Assembly (NCBI RefSeq): GCF_020042285.1
Contig: NZ_CP083388.1
Location: 2,444,001 to 2,508,000 of the forward strand
Length of the DNA stretch: 64,000 bases
Origin: Ferruginibacter albus
GTDB taxonomy: Bacteria; Bacteroidota; Bacteroidia; Chitinophagales; Chitinophagaceae
Reading direction: 5' to 3'
Shown: piece after piece, positions 52,902 through 62,103 of the stretch
How positions within the stretch are numbered: the stretch's first letter is position 1
Layout of the letters: every line of letters begins with the position of its first letter
Made by a program: the position numbers and the translations under genes
The notes under the pieces: model-generated
What the model was told of the DNA's origin: nothing
Database searches by the model: none
The model's input: only the letters and a program-made list of their open reading frames with translations

Positions 52902-54134
52902 ATGAAACAATTTAATGTTCCCATCATATATCGCAGTCCGTTGATTGCGGCAGTTAAAAACAAGCGTCGCCAACAGGATAAGATGAAAAAAGATTTCAGC
53001 CCTACCCTGCTGGATTTTGGGCCGCTGCAAATCTATCTTGCCCGTCATTTTGGCTTTTGTTATGGAGTGGAAAATGCGATCGACATTGCATTCAGAACGG
53101 TTGATGAGAATCCCGGTAAACGTATTTTTTTATTAAGTGAGATGATCCACAACCCACAGGTAAATGCAGATCTTCAGCAACGCGGTGTTCAATTTTTGCA
53201 GGACACTTATGGAAAACAATTAGTACCGTTTGATGCATTAACAAAAGATGATGTAGTCATCATTCCTGCATTTGGAACGACATTAGCGATAGAAAAAAAA
53301 TTAAATAATATCGGCATCCCGACCGAAAAATATAATACTACCTGTCCTTTTGTAGAAAAAGTATGGAATAGAAGCGAACAGATCGCTGCAAAAAAATATT
53401 CAGTGATCGTGCATGGCAAGCCGTCGCACGAGGAAACAAGAGCAACGTTTTCTCATGCTGCATCGCATACACCAACAGTAGTAGTCAATGACATGAAAGA
53501 TGCTGTTGAATTAAGCAAATACATTACCGGTGAAAAAGACACTTCCTTATTCAACGAAGAATTTAAAGGAAAATATTCCGATGGGTTTAATGCCGATAAA
53601 GATCTGCAACGAATCGGCGTGGTAAATCAAACCACTATGCTGGCAAGCGACACACAGGCTATTGCTGATTTTTTAAAACAGGCGATGACACAAAAATATC
53701 AGCTTACTGAAAATAATATTTCGGAACGTTTTGCAGACACAAGAGATACTTTATGCTATGCCACCAACGATAATCAAACTGCGGTGTATGGCTTATTGGA
53801 AACGGCTGCTGACCTGGCAATTGTTGTAGGCGGTTATAACAGTAGCAATACTTCCCATCTTGTAGAGCTTTGCGAAGAAAAGCTGCCGACTTATTTTATC
53901 AATTCAGAAGAAAAAATAATTTCTGAAAAAGAAATTCTGCATTGCGATTTTCATAATAAACTGGAATTAAGAACTTTTGATTTCTTACCCAAAAAAGAGC
54001 CTTTAAAAATTTTGATGACAAGTGGCGCCAGTTGCCCGGATGCACTGGTGGAAGGGGTTATTAATAAACTGGTTTCTTTTTTCCCTGCTGCAAAAAATGT
54101 AGAGGAAATAGCAAAGACCTTTACAGAACTATAA
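52902..54134 (+). CDS. ispH: 4-hydroxy-3-methylbut-2-enyl diphosphate reductase, long form
   Basis: The last step of the non-mevalonate isoprenoid pathway, making IPP and DMAPP with an iron-sulfur cluster. About 410 residues, the long form otherwise seen in plants and cyanobacteria, instead of the roughly 315-residue E. coli form. Cluster cysteines: C53 in FGFCYGVENA, C148 in TTCPFVEKV and C378 in GASCPD. Other motifs: HNPQVNADL, VVNQTTMLASDT, RDTLCYATNDNQ and VVGGYNSSNT. A mid-protein insertion near residues 200-225 (ITGEKDTSLFNEEFKGKYSD) belongs to the long type. A single gene, convergent with the lipoprotein gene (stop overlap). Confidence 0.95.
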   Translation: MKQFNVPIIYRSPLIAAVKNKRRQQDKMKKDFSPTLLDFGPLQIYLARHFGFCYGVENAIDIAFRTVDENPGKRIFLLSEMIHNPQVNADLQQRGVQFLQDTYGKQLVPFDALTKDDVVIIPAFGTTLAIEKKLNNIGIPTEKYNTTCPFVEKVWNRSEQIAAKKYSVIVHGKPSHEETRATFSHAASHTPTVVVNDMKDAVELSKYITGEKDTSLFNEEFKGKYSDGFNADKDLQRIGVVNQTTMLASDTQAIADFLKQAMTQKYQLTENNISERFADTRDTLCYATNDNQTAVYGLLETAADLAIVVGGYNSSNTSHLVELCEEKLPTYFINSEEKIISEKEILHCDFHNKLELRTFDFLPKKEPLKILMTSGASCPDALVEGVINKLVSFFPAAKNVEEIAKTFTEL

Positions 54135-54746
54135 CCCTTCTATTTTTATTTTTTTTAATTTATAAGAATCATAGCCTGGCTTTGGTCTGAAACAATTTTT
54201 ATTAGTATCTATAAATTCTATTAAAGTCTGTTTATTCATATCTCCAAGCAATACAAAAGGCTTTTGTCTTTCAGGATTTTCATTATCGGTACAAGCTAAT
54301 ATGAATTTTGTTTTACTGATCCAGGAAACATCATCAACCCACTGCCCCGGCGAGCCAAAATAAATTCTGTTCCAGTATTTTGTCTGAGCATTACAAAGCA
54401 GGATCGCTTGATCGATGTCCGGCATTGCGTAATACACATTCACTTTCTTTTCAAGATTCAATTGATAACTGTAGATATCAATAAAGGAAATGCTGTCGGG
54501 AGAATATGTTATGATAGGCTTATAAACAGAAAGAAAGTCTTGATATGTGCTAAAATCCTGTTTCGAATTATTATCAAAATGAAGAGTATCCTTTACTTTA
54601 AATTCAATGAGATCAAAATCATTAAATCCATTCTTCCATTCTTTCAATTCCTTATTAAAACATGATTTATTCTGTAAAAGAATGTCATTATGTTGTAGTG
54701 ATTTACACCCTGCAAAAATAAAAAACAGACATACAATATATTTCAT
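54129..54746 (-). CDS. hypothetical lipoprotein
   Basis: 205 residues with a lipoprotein signal and lipobox FIFAGC (Cys14). The mature part is mixed, with strands around residues 95-160 (VNVYYAMPDIDQAILLCNA, ISKTKFILACTDNE). No family recognised. Its stop overlaps ispH by six bases. The codon use is AT-rich like the neighbours. Confidence 0.6.
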   Translation of the reverse strand: MKYIVCLFFIFAGCKSLQHNDILLQNKSCFNKELKEWKNGFNDFDLIEFKVKDTLHFDNNSKQDFSTYQDFLSVYKPIITYSPDSISFIDIYSYQLNLEKKVNVYYAMPDIDQAILLCNAQTKYWNRIYFGSPGQWVDDVSWISKTKFILACTDNENPERQKPFVLLGDMNKQTLIEFIDTNKNCFRPKPGYDSYKLKKIKIEGL

Positions 54747-55045
54747 TTTATGCCCCTCTCTAAAATAAAAGAGCCCTCCGTATTACCGAAGGGACATCTC
54801 TTGTTTGTGCTTGGTTATCTAACTTCTTTATATAATAGTTTACAAAATTAAACTGGTAAATAGCTTTTTGGCTATCAATAAAGAATAGTGGAAATGTCTC
54901 TTTTCGGAGGAATTGGAATACTACTTTTTGGAAAGTAAAATCGTAATTGGGTTAAAATAAGATATCTAGAAGGATTATCAATAGAGATTGGGCTCGTAGT
55001 AACAGGCTGTAAAAATATAATGCAAAGTTTGGAAATGCAAATATT
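54747..55045. other. 299-base intergenic region
   Basis: A - strand hairpin (54774-54780 with 54787-54793, one G-T pair) with an AT-rich tail is visible. I find no frame in the rest. Confidence 0.5.
54764..54793 (-). terminator. candidate terminator (- strand)
   Basis: Seven-base stem with one wobble pair and loop TATTAC; on the - strand followed by CTCTTTTATTTT. It is 250 bases past the cmk stop, so it may end a long 3' end or a separate small transcript. Confidence 0.55.
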
Positions 55046-55720
55046 TTAAACTTTTTCTTTCAAAAAATTTAGTGCAAAATTCAACTGTTCTTCCATGGTA
55101 AGATGGGTATTATCTAATTCTATGGCATCCTCTGCTTTGCGTAATGGGCTCACTTCTCTGTGAGAATCAATATAATCACGCATTTCAAGGTTATTCTTTA
55201 CTTCTTCAATAGTTACATTAGGATTTTTTTCGTACATCTCTTTAAATCTTCGTTCAACCCTAACCGATATATCCGCTGTCATAAAAAATTTCAGTTCGGC
55301 TTTGGGAAAAACAGTCGTTCCTATATCTCTTCCATCCATTACAATTCCTTTCTTTTTCCCCATCTGCTGCTGGCGGCGTACAGCAAACTGCCGCACTTCT
55401 TTAATGGCGGCTACCTCACTTACTTTTTCGGCAACGATCAGATCCCGGATCAGATACTCAACATCTTCAGCATTTAAAAATATATCTGATTGTTTGGTGT
55501 TCTTGTTATAATGAAATTCGATAGTAATATCCTGTAATGCTGCATGCACTTCATCTTCATCTCTCCAATCTACGTGATTACGTAAAAAATATAAAGTGAT
55601 GGCACGATACATAGCGCCGCTGTCAATATAAACATATCCTAAGCGCTTTGCTAATTGCTTAGCCAACGTACTTTTCCCACAGGACGACCAGCCATCTATC
55701 GTAATGATAATTTTTTCCAT
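55046..55720 (-). CDS. cmk: cytidylate kinase
   Basis: Phosphorylates CMP and dCMP to diphosphates. The P-loop is IDGWSSCGKSTLAKQ near the N-terminus; DSGAMYRAIT, VVMDGRDIGTTVFP-like MDGRDIGTTVFPKAELKFF, and R-x-x-R-R (RVERRFKEM) are the family's other signatures. From ATG 55720 it has 224 residues. The two upstream codons are both GTG and are an unlikely start. It lies downstream of clpC, separated by a terminator, so it has its own promoter. Confidence 0.94.
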   Translation of the reverse strand: MEKIIITIDGWSSCGKSTLAKQLAKRLGYVYIDSGAMYRAITLYFLRNHVDWRDEDEVHAALQDITIEFHYNKNTKQSDIFLNAEDVEYLIRDLIVAEKVSEVAAIKEVRQFAVRRQQQMGKKKGIVMDGRDIGTTVFPKAELKFFMTADISVRVERRFKEMYEKNPNVTIEEVKNNLEMRDYIDSHREVSPLRKAEDAIELDNTHLTMEEQLNFALNFLKEKV

Positions 55721-55743
55721 CACCACAAAAGTCCATCAAAAAA

Positions 55744-55783
55744 AGCAAACAAAAAAGCCATCCGAAAACTCCGGATGGCTTTT
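55744..55783 (-). terminator. Rho-independent terminator after clpC
   Basis: 12-base stem (55753-55764 with 55772-55783), seven-base loop, then a long T-rich tail on the - strand. It ends the clpC transcript about 20 bases after the stop. Confidence 0.88.
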
Positions 55784-55803
55784 ACAAAATTTATAAGAAT
55801 TTA

Positions 55804-58353
55804 TTATGCTTCTGCAGATTTAGATCCTTTCTTCTTTTCCACTTCTTTAATAGTGAATTTTATTTTTTGATCATCTTTGTTCAAGTCTGCTATCAAAATA
55901 TCTCCTGCCTTAATGCTCATATTCAATATTTCTTCAGCTAAAGGATCTTCCAGGTATTTTTGAATTGCCCTATGTAAAGGCCTTGCACCAAATTGAGAGT
56001 CGTATCCTTTGTCTGCAATGAAGTTCTTTGCATCTTCGGTTAACTCTAATGTAAAGCCAAGATTTACCAGGCGGTTCATCACCCCCTTCATTAATATATC
56101 AATGATCTCGAAGATATTTTCTTTGGTCAAAGAGTTGAAAATGATCACGTCATCTATCCTGTTCAAAAATTCCGGACTGAAGGTACGTTTTAACGCTTTT
56201 TCAATAACTGCTTTGTTATTTTCTTCGCTGTTCTGCTGGCGAGCTGCCGTTGCAAAACCAACTCCTTCTCCAAAATCTTTTAATTGACGAACACCAATAT
56301 TTGATGTCATGATAATCAGGGTATTTTTGAAATCTACTTTTCTACCTAATCCATCAGTCAATTGTCCATCGTCTAACACCTGTAATAAAATATTATAAAT
56401 ATCAGGATGCGCTTTTTCAATTTCATCTAACAGAATAACACTGTACGGTTTACGTCTAACCCTTTCTGTTAGTTGACCGCCTTCTTCATAACCAACATAA
56501 CCGGGAGGTGCACCAATCAAACGGCTAACTGTAAATTTTTCCATGTATTCGCTCATGTCGATACGTATCAATGCATCTTCATTATCGAACATTTGTTTTG
56601 CCAACGATCTTGCCAATTCTGTTTTACCAACTCCTGTTGGACCTAAGAAGATGAATGTACCGATTGGCTTTTTAGGATCTTTCAACCCAACACGATTACG
56701 TTGAATAGCTTTTACCACCTTGCCAATAGCATCTTCCTGACCAATGACAGCACCTTTTAGATCTGTACCCATGCGGCGTAACTTTTCAGTTTCAGCCTGT
56801 ACCATCCGTTTAACAGGGATACCGGTCATCATACTCACTACTTCTGCAATATCTTCTTCTTCTATCGGATAGCGTTTGTGTTTGCTTTCTTCTTCCCAAT
56901 CATGTTTGGCTTTTTCCAATTGTTCCTGCAAACGTTTCTCAGAATCTCTCAATGAAGCAGCTTCTTCAAAACGCTGGCTTTTTACTACTTTATTTTTTTC
57001 AAGCTTAATATCTTCTATCTTTTTTTCCAGATCGATTACTTCCGCAGGAACATTAATATTTTTGATATGTTTTCTTGCACCTACTTCATCCATTACATCG
57101 ATGGCCTTGTCCGGCAATAACCTATCAGTCATATAACGTTCACTCAACTTCACACATGCTTCAATGGCATCTTTGCTGTAAGTAACATTGTGATAATCTT
57201 CGTACTTGCTCTTAATATTCGAAAGTATCTGAACAGTTTCTTCAACCGAAGGCTGATCAACAATCACTTTTTGAAAACGCCTATCCAATGCACCATCTTT
57301 TTCAATATGCATTCTATATTCATCTAAAGTAGAAGCACCGATACATTGTAACTCACCTCTCGCTAAAGCAGGTTTGAATATGTTGGAAGCATCCAATGAA
57401 CCGCTTGCCCCACCTGCACCTACAATAGTATGTATCTCATCAATGAACAAAATAACATCCCTGTTTTTTTCCAGCTCATTCATGATAGCTTTCATTCTTT
57501 CTTCAAACTGTCCACGATATTTTGTACCGGCAACTAAAGCAGCCAGATCCAAACTAACCACACGCTTATCAAATAATACACGACTTACTTTTCTTTGTAC
57601 GATACGCAATGCCAAACCTTCCACTATCGCTGTTTTACCAACGCCGGGCTCACCAATTAAGATCGGGTTATTCTTTTTACGGCGACTTAATATTTGCGAA
57701 ACTCTTTCTATTTCATTTTCTCTACCAACGATCGGATCTAATGAAGCTGTTTCTGCCAGGCGGGTTATATCCCTACCAAAGTTATCGAGTACGGGTGTTT
57801 TTGTTTTAGGTTGATTAGCTCCGCCACGTTGAGATTTTTGCTGCTGACCATATTGCTTTTTCTCATCGTCAAAATCATCTTCATTTTCTTCAGAAAATTC
57901 TGCTGTAGGAGGATTGCTCGTTACAAATCCCAATTCATTTTTGAAAATATCATAATCAACATCGAACTGGTTCAATATCTGCGTAGCAATATTTTCTTTA
58001 TTTTTTAAGATCGATAACATTAAGTGTTCGCTTTCAACCATTGTACTTTTATTGGCTTTTGCCTCCAGTACAGTGATGCGAATAACTTTTTCTGCCTGCT
58101 TGGTCAATGGCAGTGAATTGATGTTTGCAATATTTTTCCCGGTCTTATCTTTTACTGCTACTTCAATCTCTTTACGCAATTCATATAAATCTACATTAAG
58201 CGATTTTAATATTTTGATAGCAGTATTCTCTCCATCCCTTATCAGTCCTAACACTAAGTGTTCAGTACCGATAAAATCATTCCCCAAACGCAAAGCTTCT
58301 TCGCGGCTGTAGGAAATTATCTCTTTTACTTGTGCTGAAAAATTATTATCCAT
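55804..58353 (-). CDS. clpC: ATP-dependent Clp protease ATP-binding subunit ClpC
   Basis: Hsp100 unfoldase that feeds ClpP. 849 residues: paired Clp-N repeats (residues about 1-145), an acidic linker with Gln/Gly (about 150-185), AAA-1 with GEPGVGKTAIVEGLA, Walker B ILFIDEIHTIVGAGGA, a UVR-type coiled middle domain, AAA-2 with GPTGVGKTELARSLA and SEYMEKFTVSRLIG, and the C-terminal D2-small domain. The UVR motif (about residues 425-460) and the ClpP-contact region distinguish ClpC from ClpB. A single-gene unit with a 196-base upstream region; the HrcA or CtsR-type operator cannot be identified. Confidence 0.95.
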   Translation of the reverse strand: MDNNFSAQVKEIISYSREEALRLGNDFIGTEHLVLGLIRDGENTAIKILKSLNVDLYELRKEIEVAVKDKTGKNIANINSLPLTKQAEKVIRITVLEAKANKSTMVESEHLMLSILKNKENIATQILNQFDVDYDIFKNELGFVTSNPPTAEFSEENEDDFDDEKKQYGQQQKSQRGGANQPKTKTPVLDNFGRDITRLAETASLDPIVGRENEIERVSQILSRRKKNNPILIGEPGVGKTAIVEGLALRIVQRKVSRVLFDKRVVSLDLAALVAGTKYRGQFEERMKAIMNELEKNRDVILFIDEIHTIVGAGGASGSLDASNIFKPALARGELQCIGASTLDEYRMHIEKDGALDRRFQKVIVDQPSVEETVQILSNIKSKYEDYHNVTYSKDAIEACVKLSERYMTDRLLPDKAIDVMDEVGARKHIKNINVPAEVIDLEKKIEDIKLEKNKVVKSQRFEEAASLRDSEKRLQEQLEKAKHDWEEESKHKRYPIEEEDIAEVVSMMTGIPVKRMVQAETEKLRRMGTDLKGAVIGQEDAIGKVVKAIQRNRVGLKDPKKPIGTFIFLGPTGVGKTELARSLAKQMFDNEDALIRIDMSEYMEKFTVSRLIGAPPGYVGYEEGGQLTERVRRKPYSVILLDEIEKAHPDIYNILLQVLDDGQLTDGLGRKVDFKNTLIIMTSNIGVRQLKDFGEGVGFATAARQQNSEENNKAVIEKALKRTFSPEFLNRIDDVIIFNSLTKENIFEIIDILMKGVMNRLVNLGFTLELTEDAKNFIADKGYDSQFGARPLHRAIQKYLEDPLAEEILNMSIKAGDILIADLNKDDQKIKFTIKEVEKKKGSKSAEA

Positions 58354-58549
58354 TTAATTGAGGTTTAACTTTACAATAATAACGATTATTTCTACGATAT
58401 AGTTTGCTGCGATTCTAAAATGTTAATATGTTCAAAACTCGAAAAATGCTCTGATCAAATTAGGAAAACTCTCCGACAAATCATATTGAATCAATCAAAT
58501 ATTTATCAAAAAGCCTTTACTTTACATCAACACAAACTGTAGCTACCGA
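58354..58549. other. divergent promoter region between clpC and the STAS gene
   Basis: 196 AT-rich bases. No exact -7 box on the + strand; TTTACTTTAC at about 58516 is a degenerate candidate for the STAS gene. No clear heat-shock operator (CIRCE) was found. Confidence 0.4.
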
Positions 58550-58930
58550 ATGAATGTCAAAATAGATACCAAAGAGAGATTTACTGTTATTACGCCGGAA
58601 GAAGAACAACTTACTGCTAATATGACAGCAGAATTAAAAGATCTGCTGCTTTCTTACCTCCAAAAAGACATACCACATATCATTCTAAACTTACTTAAAG
58701 TTACAACATTAGATGAAAAAACAGGAGAAGAATTGGCAATGTTGCAACAACAATTTTATGAGAACAGCGCATCTTTTGTAATTTGCGAATTGCAGGAAAA
58801 GGTTGAAAAACTGCTGGATGAAAAGGAGTTGTTGGAAGTAATGAATGTAACCCCAACTGAAAGCGAAGCCTGGGATGTTTTACAAATGGAAGAAATTGAA
58901 CGGGAATTATTGGATAGCGGAGAAGAATAA
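58550..58930 (+). CDS. STAS-domain-like protein
   Basis: 126 residues with a weak STAS fold: FTVITPEEEQLTANMTAELKDLLLSYLQKDIPHIILNLLKVTTLDEKTGEELAML. This pattern of strands and helices is that of anti-sigma-factor antagonists, though the usual phosphorylatable Ser motif (D-S-S-G) is replaced by TLDEKTGEE. The C-terminus is acidic. It lies upstream of RNase Z on the same strand, a pairing common in this lineage (inference). Its role is not known. Confidence 0.65.
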   Translation: MNVKIDTKERFTVITPEEEQLTANMTAELKDLLLSYLQKDIPHIILNLLKVTTLDEKTGEELAMLQQQFYENSASFVICELQEKVEKLLDEKELLEVMNVTPTESEAWDVLQMEEIERELLDSGEE

Positions 58931-59003
58931 TTTTTTTATACGCAGCCTTTTATACTATGTTTTTGTCTTAGGTAAAAATTAATAACGCACACAATCTAAG
59001 CCT

Positions 59004-59906
59004 TTGTTAGCATTAACTATACTAGGAAACAATTCTGCAGTTCCTGCTTTTGGCAGAAACCCTACCGCACAGGTTTTACAAACCCTGGAAGAAACTTATT
59101 TGATAGATTGTGGAGAAGGCACTCAAATGCAAATGGCGAAATATAAGATCAGGAGAAGTAAGATAAGCCGCATTTTTATTTCGCATTTACACGGCGATCA
59201 TTATTTTGGATTAATTGGTTTGCTTACCAGTATGAGTTTGTTGGGCAGAACGCAAGACCTGCACTTACATGCTCCCAGGGAACTGGAAGAAATAATCAAC
59301 TGGCAGTTTAAAGTAGGTGCTGCCAAACTCTCTTATAATTTAATCTTTCATGCAATAACAGAAGATGGTTTAATTGCAGATGATAAAAATCTTACTGTAC
59401 ATGCTTTTAAAGTGAAGCACCGCATTGAATGTTTTGGTTTTTTGTTTAAACAAAAAACCAAACTCAGAAATATTAATGTAGAAAGAACAAAGGCTTATGA
59501 AATACCTACTTCTTTTTATCAAAAATTACAGCAAGGGGAAGATTATATCAATAAAAAAGGAACAGTTATTCCCAATGAAGAAGTAACCTTTGCTCCCATC
59601 CCTCCTAAAAGTTATGCTTATAGTGCCGATACTTTGTATTGCGAAGACATCATCGACAAAGTAAAAAATGTGGATTTGCTTTATCATGAAGCAACCTATT
59701 TAAAACTGCATGAAGAAAGAGCATTGCTACATTTTCATAGCACTACCATACAAGCAGCAACGATCGCTCAAAAAGCAGAAGTAAAAAGATTACTCATAGG
59801 ACATTTTTCTTCTAAATATGAAGTGTTGGATGAATTCAGAAATGAAGCTCGTGAAGTTTTCCCCAATACCGACCTGGCTTTGGAAGGTATATGTTATAAG
59901 ATCTAA
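59004..59906 (+). CDS. rnz: ribonuclease Z
   Basis: Zinc-dependent endonuclease that trims tRNA 3' ends. 300 residues: the N-terminal beta-lactamase fold starts LTILGNNSAVPAFGRNPTAQ, the metal motif is SHLHGDHYFGL, plus KHRIECFGF, YSADTLYC (with Asp) and LIGHFSSKY (His). The start is TTG at 59004. In-frame stops at 58980 and 58983 rule out an upstream ATG, and the TTG gives the normal N-terminus. It is 15 bases from the TonB-like gene. Confidence 0.93.
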   Translation: MLALTILGNNSAVPAFGRNPTAQVLQTLEETYLIDCGEGTQMQMAKYKIRRSKISRIFISHLHGDHYFGLIGLLTSMSLLGRTQDLHLHAPRELEEIINWQFKVGAAKLSYNLIFHAITEDGLIADDKNLTVHAFKVKHRIECFGFLFKQKTKLRNINVERTKAYEIPTSFYQKLQQGEDYINKKGTVIPNEEVTFAPIPPKSYAYSADTLYCEDIIDKVKNVDLLYHEATYLKLHEERALLHFHSTTIQAATIAQKAEVKRLLIGHFSSKYEVLDEFRNEAREVFPNTDLALEGICYKI

Positions 59907-59920
59907 AAAATTGAATTATT

Positions 59921-60370
59921 ATGATAAAGATCATTTTGTCAATTTTCTTTTTTCTATTTACTATAAAAGGTTTTAGTCAGACTTTAACAAAAGACACTGT
60001 CATCAATGATCCTCCTATTGGGTGTGTAGATAATGACACCAGTAGGGTTTTTACAAAACTGGAAATAGAACCGGAATTTCCCGGCGGGGAAGAAGCGTGG
60101 ATAGCTTATATAAAAACAAATCAGCATAAAGATCTTGCTGCATTAAATGGAGCGCCGGAGGGCGATTACACTGTTATGTTGATTTTTATTGTAAGCATTC
60201 ACGGTGTTGTAGAAAATGTGCGGGCTGAAACACACAATGGCTTTGGAATGGAAGAAGAAGCAATAAGACTGCTTCAAAGCGGTCCTTTCTGGAAACCGGG
60301 AAGGCAGAACGGATGTATTGTAACAGCCTACAAAAGAATTCCTGTTAAGTTTGTTGTGCGGCAGCAATAA
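59921..60370 (+). CDS. exported protein with TonB C-terminal domain
   Basis: 149 residues. The signal peptide ends KGFSQ (cleavage before Gln), so the protein lacks the inner-membrane anchor of normal TonB. The mature part carries a TonB-C-like fold: EPEFPGGEEAWIAYIK, DYTVMLIFIVSIHGVVENVRAETHNGFGMEEEAIRLLQSGPFWKPGRQNG and KRIPVKFVV. Free TonB-C proteins are common in Bacteroidota; function uncertain. It is 14 bases after rnz. Confidence 0.8.
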   Translation: MIKIILSIFFFLFTIKGFSQTLTKDTVINDPPIGCVDNDTSRVFTKLEIEPEFPGGEEAWIAYIKTNQHKDLAALNGAPEGDYTVMLIFIVSIHGVVENVRAETHNGFGMEEEAIRLLQSGPFWKPGRQNGCIVTAYKRIPVKFVVRQQ

Positions 60371-60452
60371 CTACTCTAGTGCATAATCTATTTTAATAGT
60401 TATAGAAGCTGTTTTATTTATGGAGCTTCTATAAAAAGATCGGCTACAACTT

Positions 60453-60475
60453 GAAAAGTGATTACTTTTCTTTTT
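60453..60475 (+). terminator. weak terminator after the TonB-C gene
   Basis: AT-rich stem GAAAAGT/ACTTTTC (60453-60459 with 60464-60470), loop GATT, then TTTTT. A second inverted repeat without T run lies at 60401-60433 (ten-base arms). Together they close the convergent spacer. Confidence 0.5.
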
Positions 60476-60483
60476 ACAACTGC

Positions 60484-61785
60484 CTATTCCTTTATAACCT
60501 TAGTGGTGTACACATCTTTTCCGCTGCCAACACGCACAATATAAACTCCGCCAGCAAGATTGCTAACATTAAGTGTTGTAGTTGTTTGCGATAAAGTAGT
60601 GCTTAGTACTTCTGTGCCTACTGTATTGTATATACGAAGCGTTTGCGTATTTACTTTAGAGATTGTGCTACTGGTAATAAATAATTGAGAATGTACCGGG
60701 TTTGGATACACTTTAATTATTTGCGCAATAACGGTATCTACCGTAGTTTCTGCCGGAACTGTTGGTAAAGCGCCGCCTTGCGGTGAAGCCAGGCTGCTAT
60801 CGCATTGGAAAGAAGTTAAGAATGAATTACGAACGCCATTTTTAGAGAATAATGCTCTCATTACTTTGACCTGCCCGATAGTAAACATATTCATGCAGGC
60901 ATCGTCAGAAAAATCCATAAAATTCATGAACATATCTCCATTTGCATTAGGAGAGCAACTTGACATGTGAGGAAAGCTCGGACATCCGTAGTTATATGTT
61001 TCCTGCTGAGGAGTATCAGGAATGCTGTCATTACCACACTCATCATCGCCCCATATATGACGTAAACCCAACCAATGACCAATTTCATGCGTTGCTGTAC
61101 GACCTTTATTGAAAGGAACACGTAACACGCCGGTTGTTCCAAATACATTATACGCTATCACTACGCCATCTCTATCCGCGGGTCCGCCCGGAGGGGTTGC
61201 ATAACCTAAGCTACGGCTTACCAAATTACACACCCAAATGTTCAAATATTTTGTGCAATCCCATGCATCGTCACCACCCTGAGCAGCATATTTTACTGCA
61301 TCATCTGTAGTAAACAATTGTGTAGAAGTGAATTTGCGAATGATACCGCTTGTTTTTCTTCCTTTAGGATCTACCTGTGCTAAACAGAAATTTATTTTAG
61401 CATCTGCAGCCACTGCTCTAAATGCCGCAGGTGTTAAAGCCGCATCTGCATTTTGGCGACGATAGTCTTTATTTAACACAGTCATTTGAGAAAGCACCTG
61501 TGCGTCGCTGATATTTTGTTGATCGGTATTATATAACACATGTATAACTACCGGTATGTTTATTATTTGATTAGGAATAGTATCATTTACAGCGGTTCCG
61601 GTTGGACGAAATGCCAACGTTGTAGCCTGTTGCTGAATTTTATTAATAGAAGATTGTAAGGAAGGATCTGCAGCGATCAATTGTTGAATATATTCAACAG
61701 TTCCGCAAACACGTTGCGCTTGTGCAGTTAGCAAACATCCAAGAAGAGCAATAGTCCCAAAAAACGATTTCATATAAAATTTCAA
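60484..61785 (-). CDS. M43 (pappalysin-type) zinc metalloprotease with T9SS sorting domain
   Basis: 433 residues. A signal peptide ends TAQAQ (cleavage before Gln). The metalloprotease domain has the zinc motif THEIGHWLGLRHIWG, the metzincin Met-turn MNFMDFSDDACMNMFT, and the preceding cytophagalysin-type DSIPDTPQQETYNYGCP. From about residue 360, the C-terminus is a T9SS type A sorting domain (YPNPVHSQLFITSS ... GGVYIVRVGSGKDVYTTKVI). It is therefore a cell-surface or secreted peptidase. The Met at 61773 is an equally possible start. The gene is convergent with the TonB-C gene. Confidence 0.92.
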   Translation of the reverse strand: MKFYMKSFFGTIALLGCLLTAQAQRVCGTVEYIQQLIAADPSLQSSINKIQQQATTLAFRPTGTAVNDTIPNQIINIPVVIHVLYNTDQQNISDAQVLSQMTVLNKDYRRQNADAALTPAAFRAVAADAKINFCLAQVDPKGRKTSGIIRKFTSTQLFTTDDAVKYAAQGGDDAWDCTKYLNIWVCNLVSRSLGYATPPGGPADRDGVVIAYNVFGTTGVLRVPFNKGRTATHEIGHWLGLRHIWGDDECGNDSIPDTPQQETYNYGCPSFPHMSSCSPNANGDMFMNFMDFSDDACMNMFTIGQVKVMRALFSKNGVRNSFLTSFQCDSSLASPQGGALPTVPAETTVDTVIAQIIKVYPNPVHSQLFITSSTISKVNTQTLRIYNTVGTEVLSTTLSQTTTTLNVSNLAGGVYIVRVGSGKDVYTTKVIKE

Positions 61786-61997
61786 AAAGTCTTAAAAAAT
61801 CCGAGTGCGTTGCAAACGGTTTATAAGGCTCCGCATAGGGTGGGAATATGCACAGGATACGAGGAATCGCTTAGGAGGATGAAGGACGATAAATTTATTG
61901 AGGATAATTGGTAATGAAGACTACTTCATTGCTCTGAAAAATAGGGTAACTTGTAGAAGAATGAGAAATACTACATTCAGAGGAGTAACAAAGATAA

Positions 61998-62039
61998 AAA
62001 CATTTGCGGCATATGCAAACATTTAAGCCACAAATGTTT
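61998..62039. promoter_or_regulatory. nested inverted repeat, operator-like
   Basis: Arms AAACATTTG (61998-62006) and CAAATGTTT (62031-62039) enclose a perfect palindrome GCATATGC (62009-62016) and a third copy of AAACATTT (62017-62024). It lies about 50 bases upstream of the predicted start of the cyclase transcript. A binding site for a dimeric regulator is possible. Confidence 0.4.
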
Positions 62040-62071
62040 AAACAATAACATTTTACTTACCAAACAGTTAT

Positions 62072-62079
62072 TATTTTTG
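62072..62079 (+). promoter_or_regulatory. -7 box candidate for the glutaminyl cyclase gene
   Basis: TATTTTTG, an exact match to TANNTTTG, 25 bases before the ATG at 62104. It overlaps the longer alternative TTG start at 62077, so that start is unlikely. Confidence 0.42.
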
Positions 62080-62103
62080 TCCAACATATTGAAATTCACA
62101 GGA

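Larger units (their letters stand above)
61786..62103. other. 318-base divergent intergenic region
   Basis: Contains a purine-rich stretch (61880-61905), a nested inverted repeat at 61998-62039 and the -7 box of the glutaminyl cyclase gene at 62072. No reading frame. Confidence 0.55.

Noticed and set aside
58354..58549. CIRCE or CtsR operator upstream of clpC
   Set aside because: No inverted repeat of the known form is present; only AT-rich sequence.
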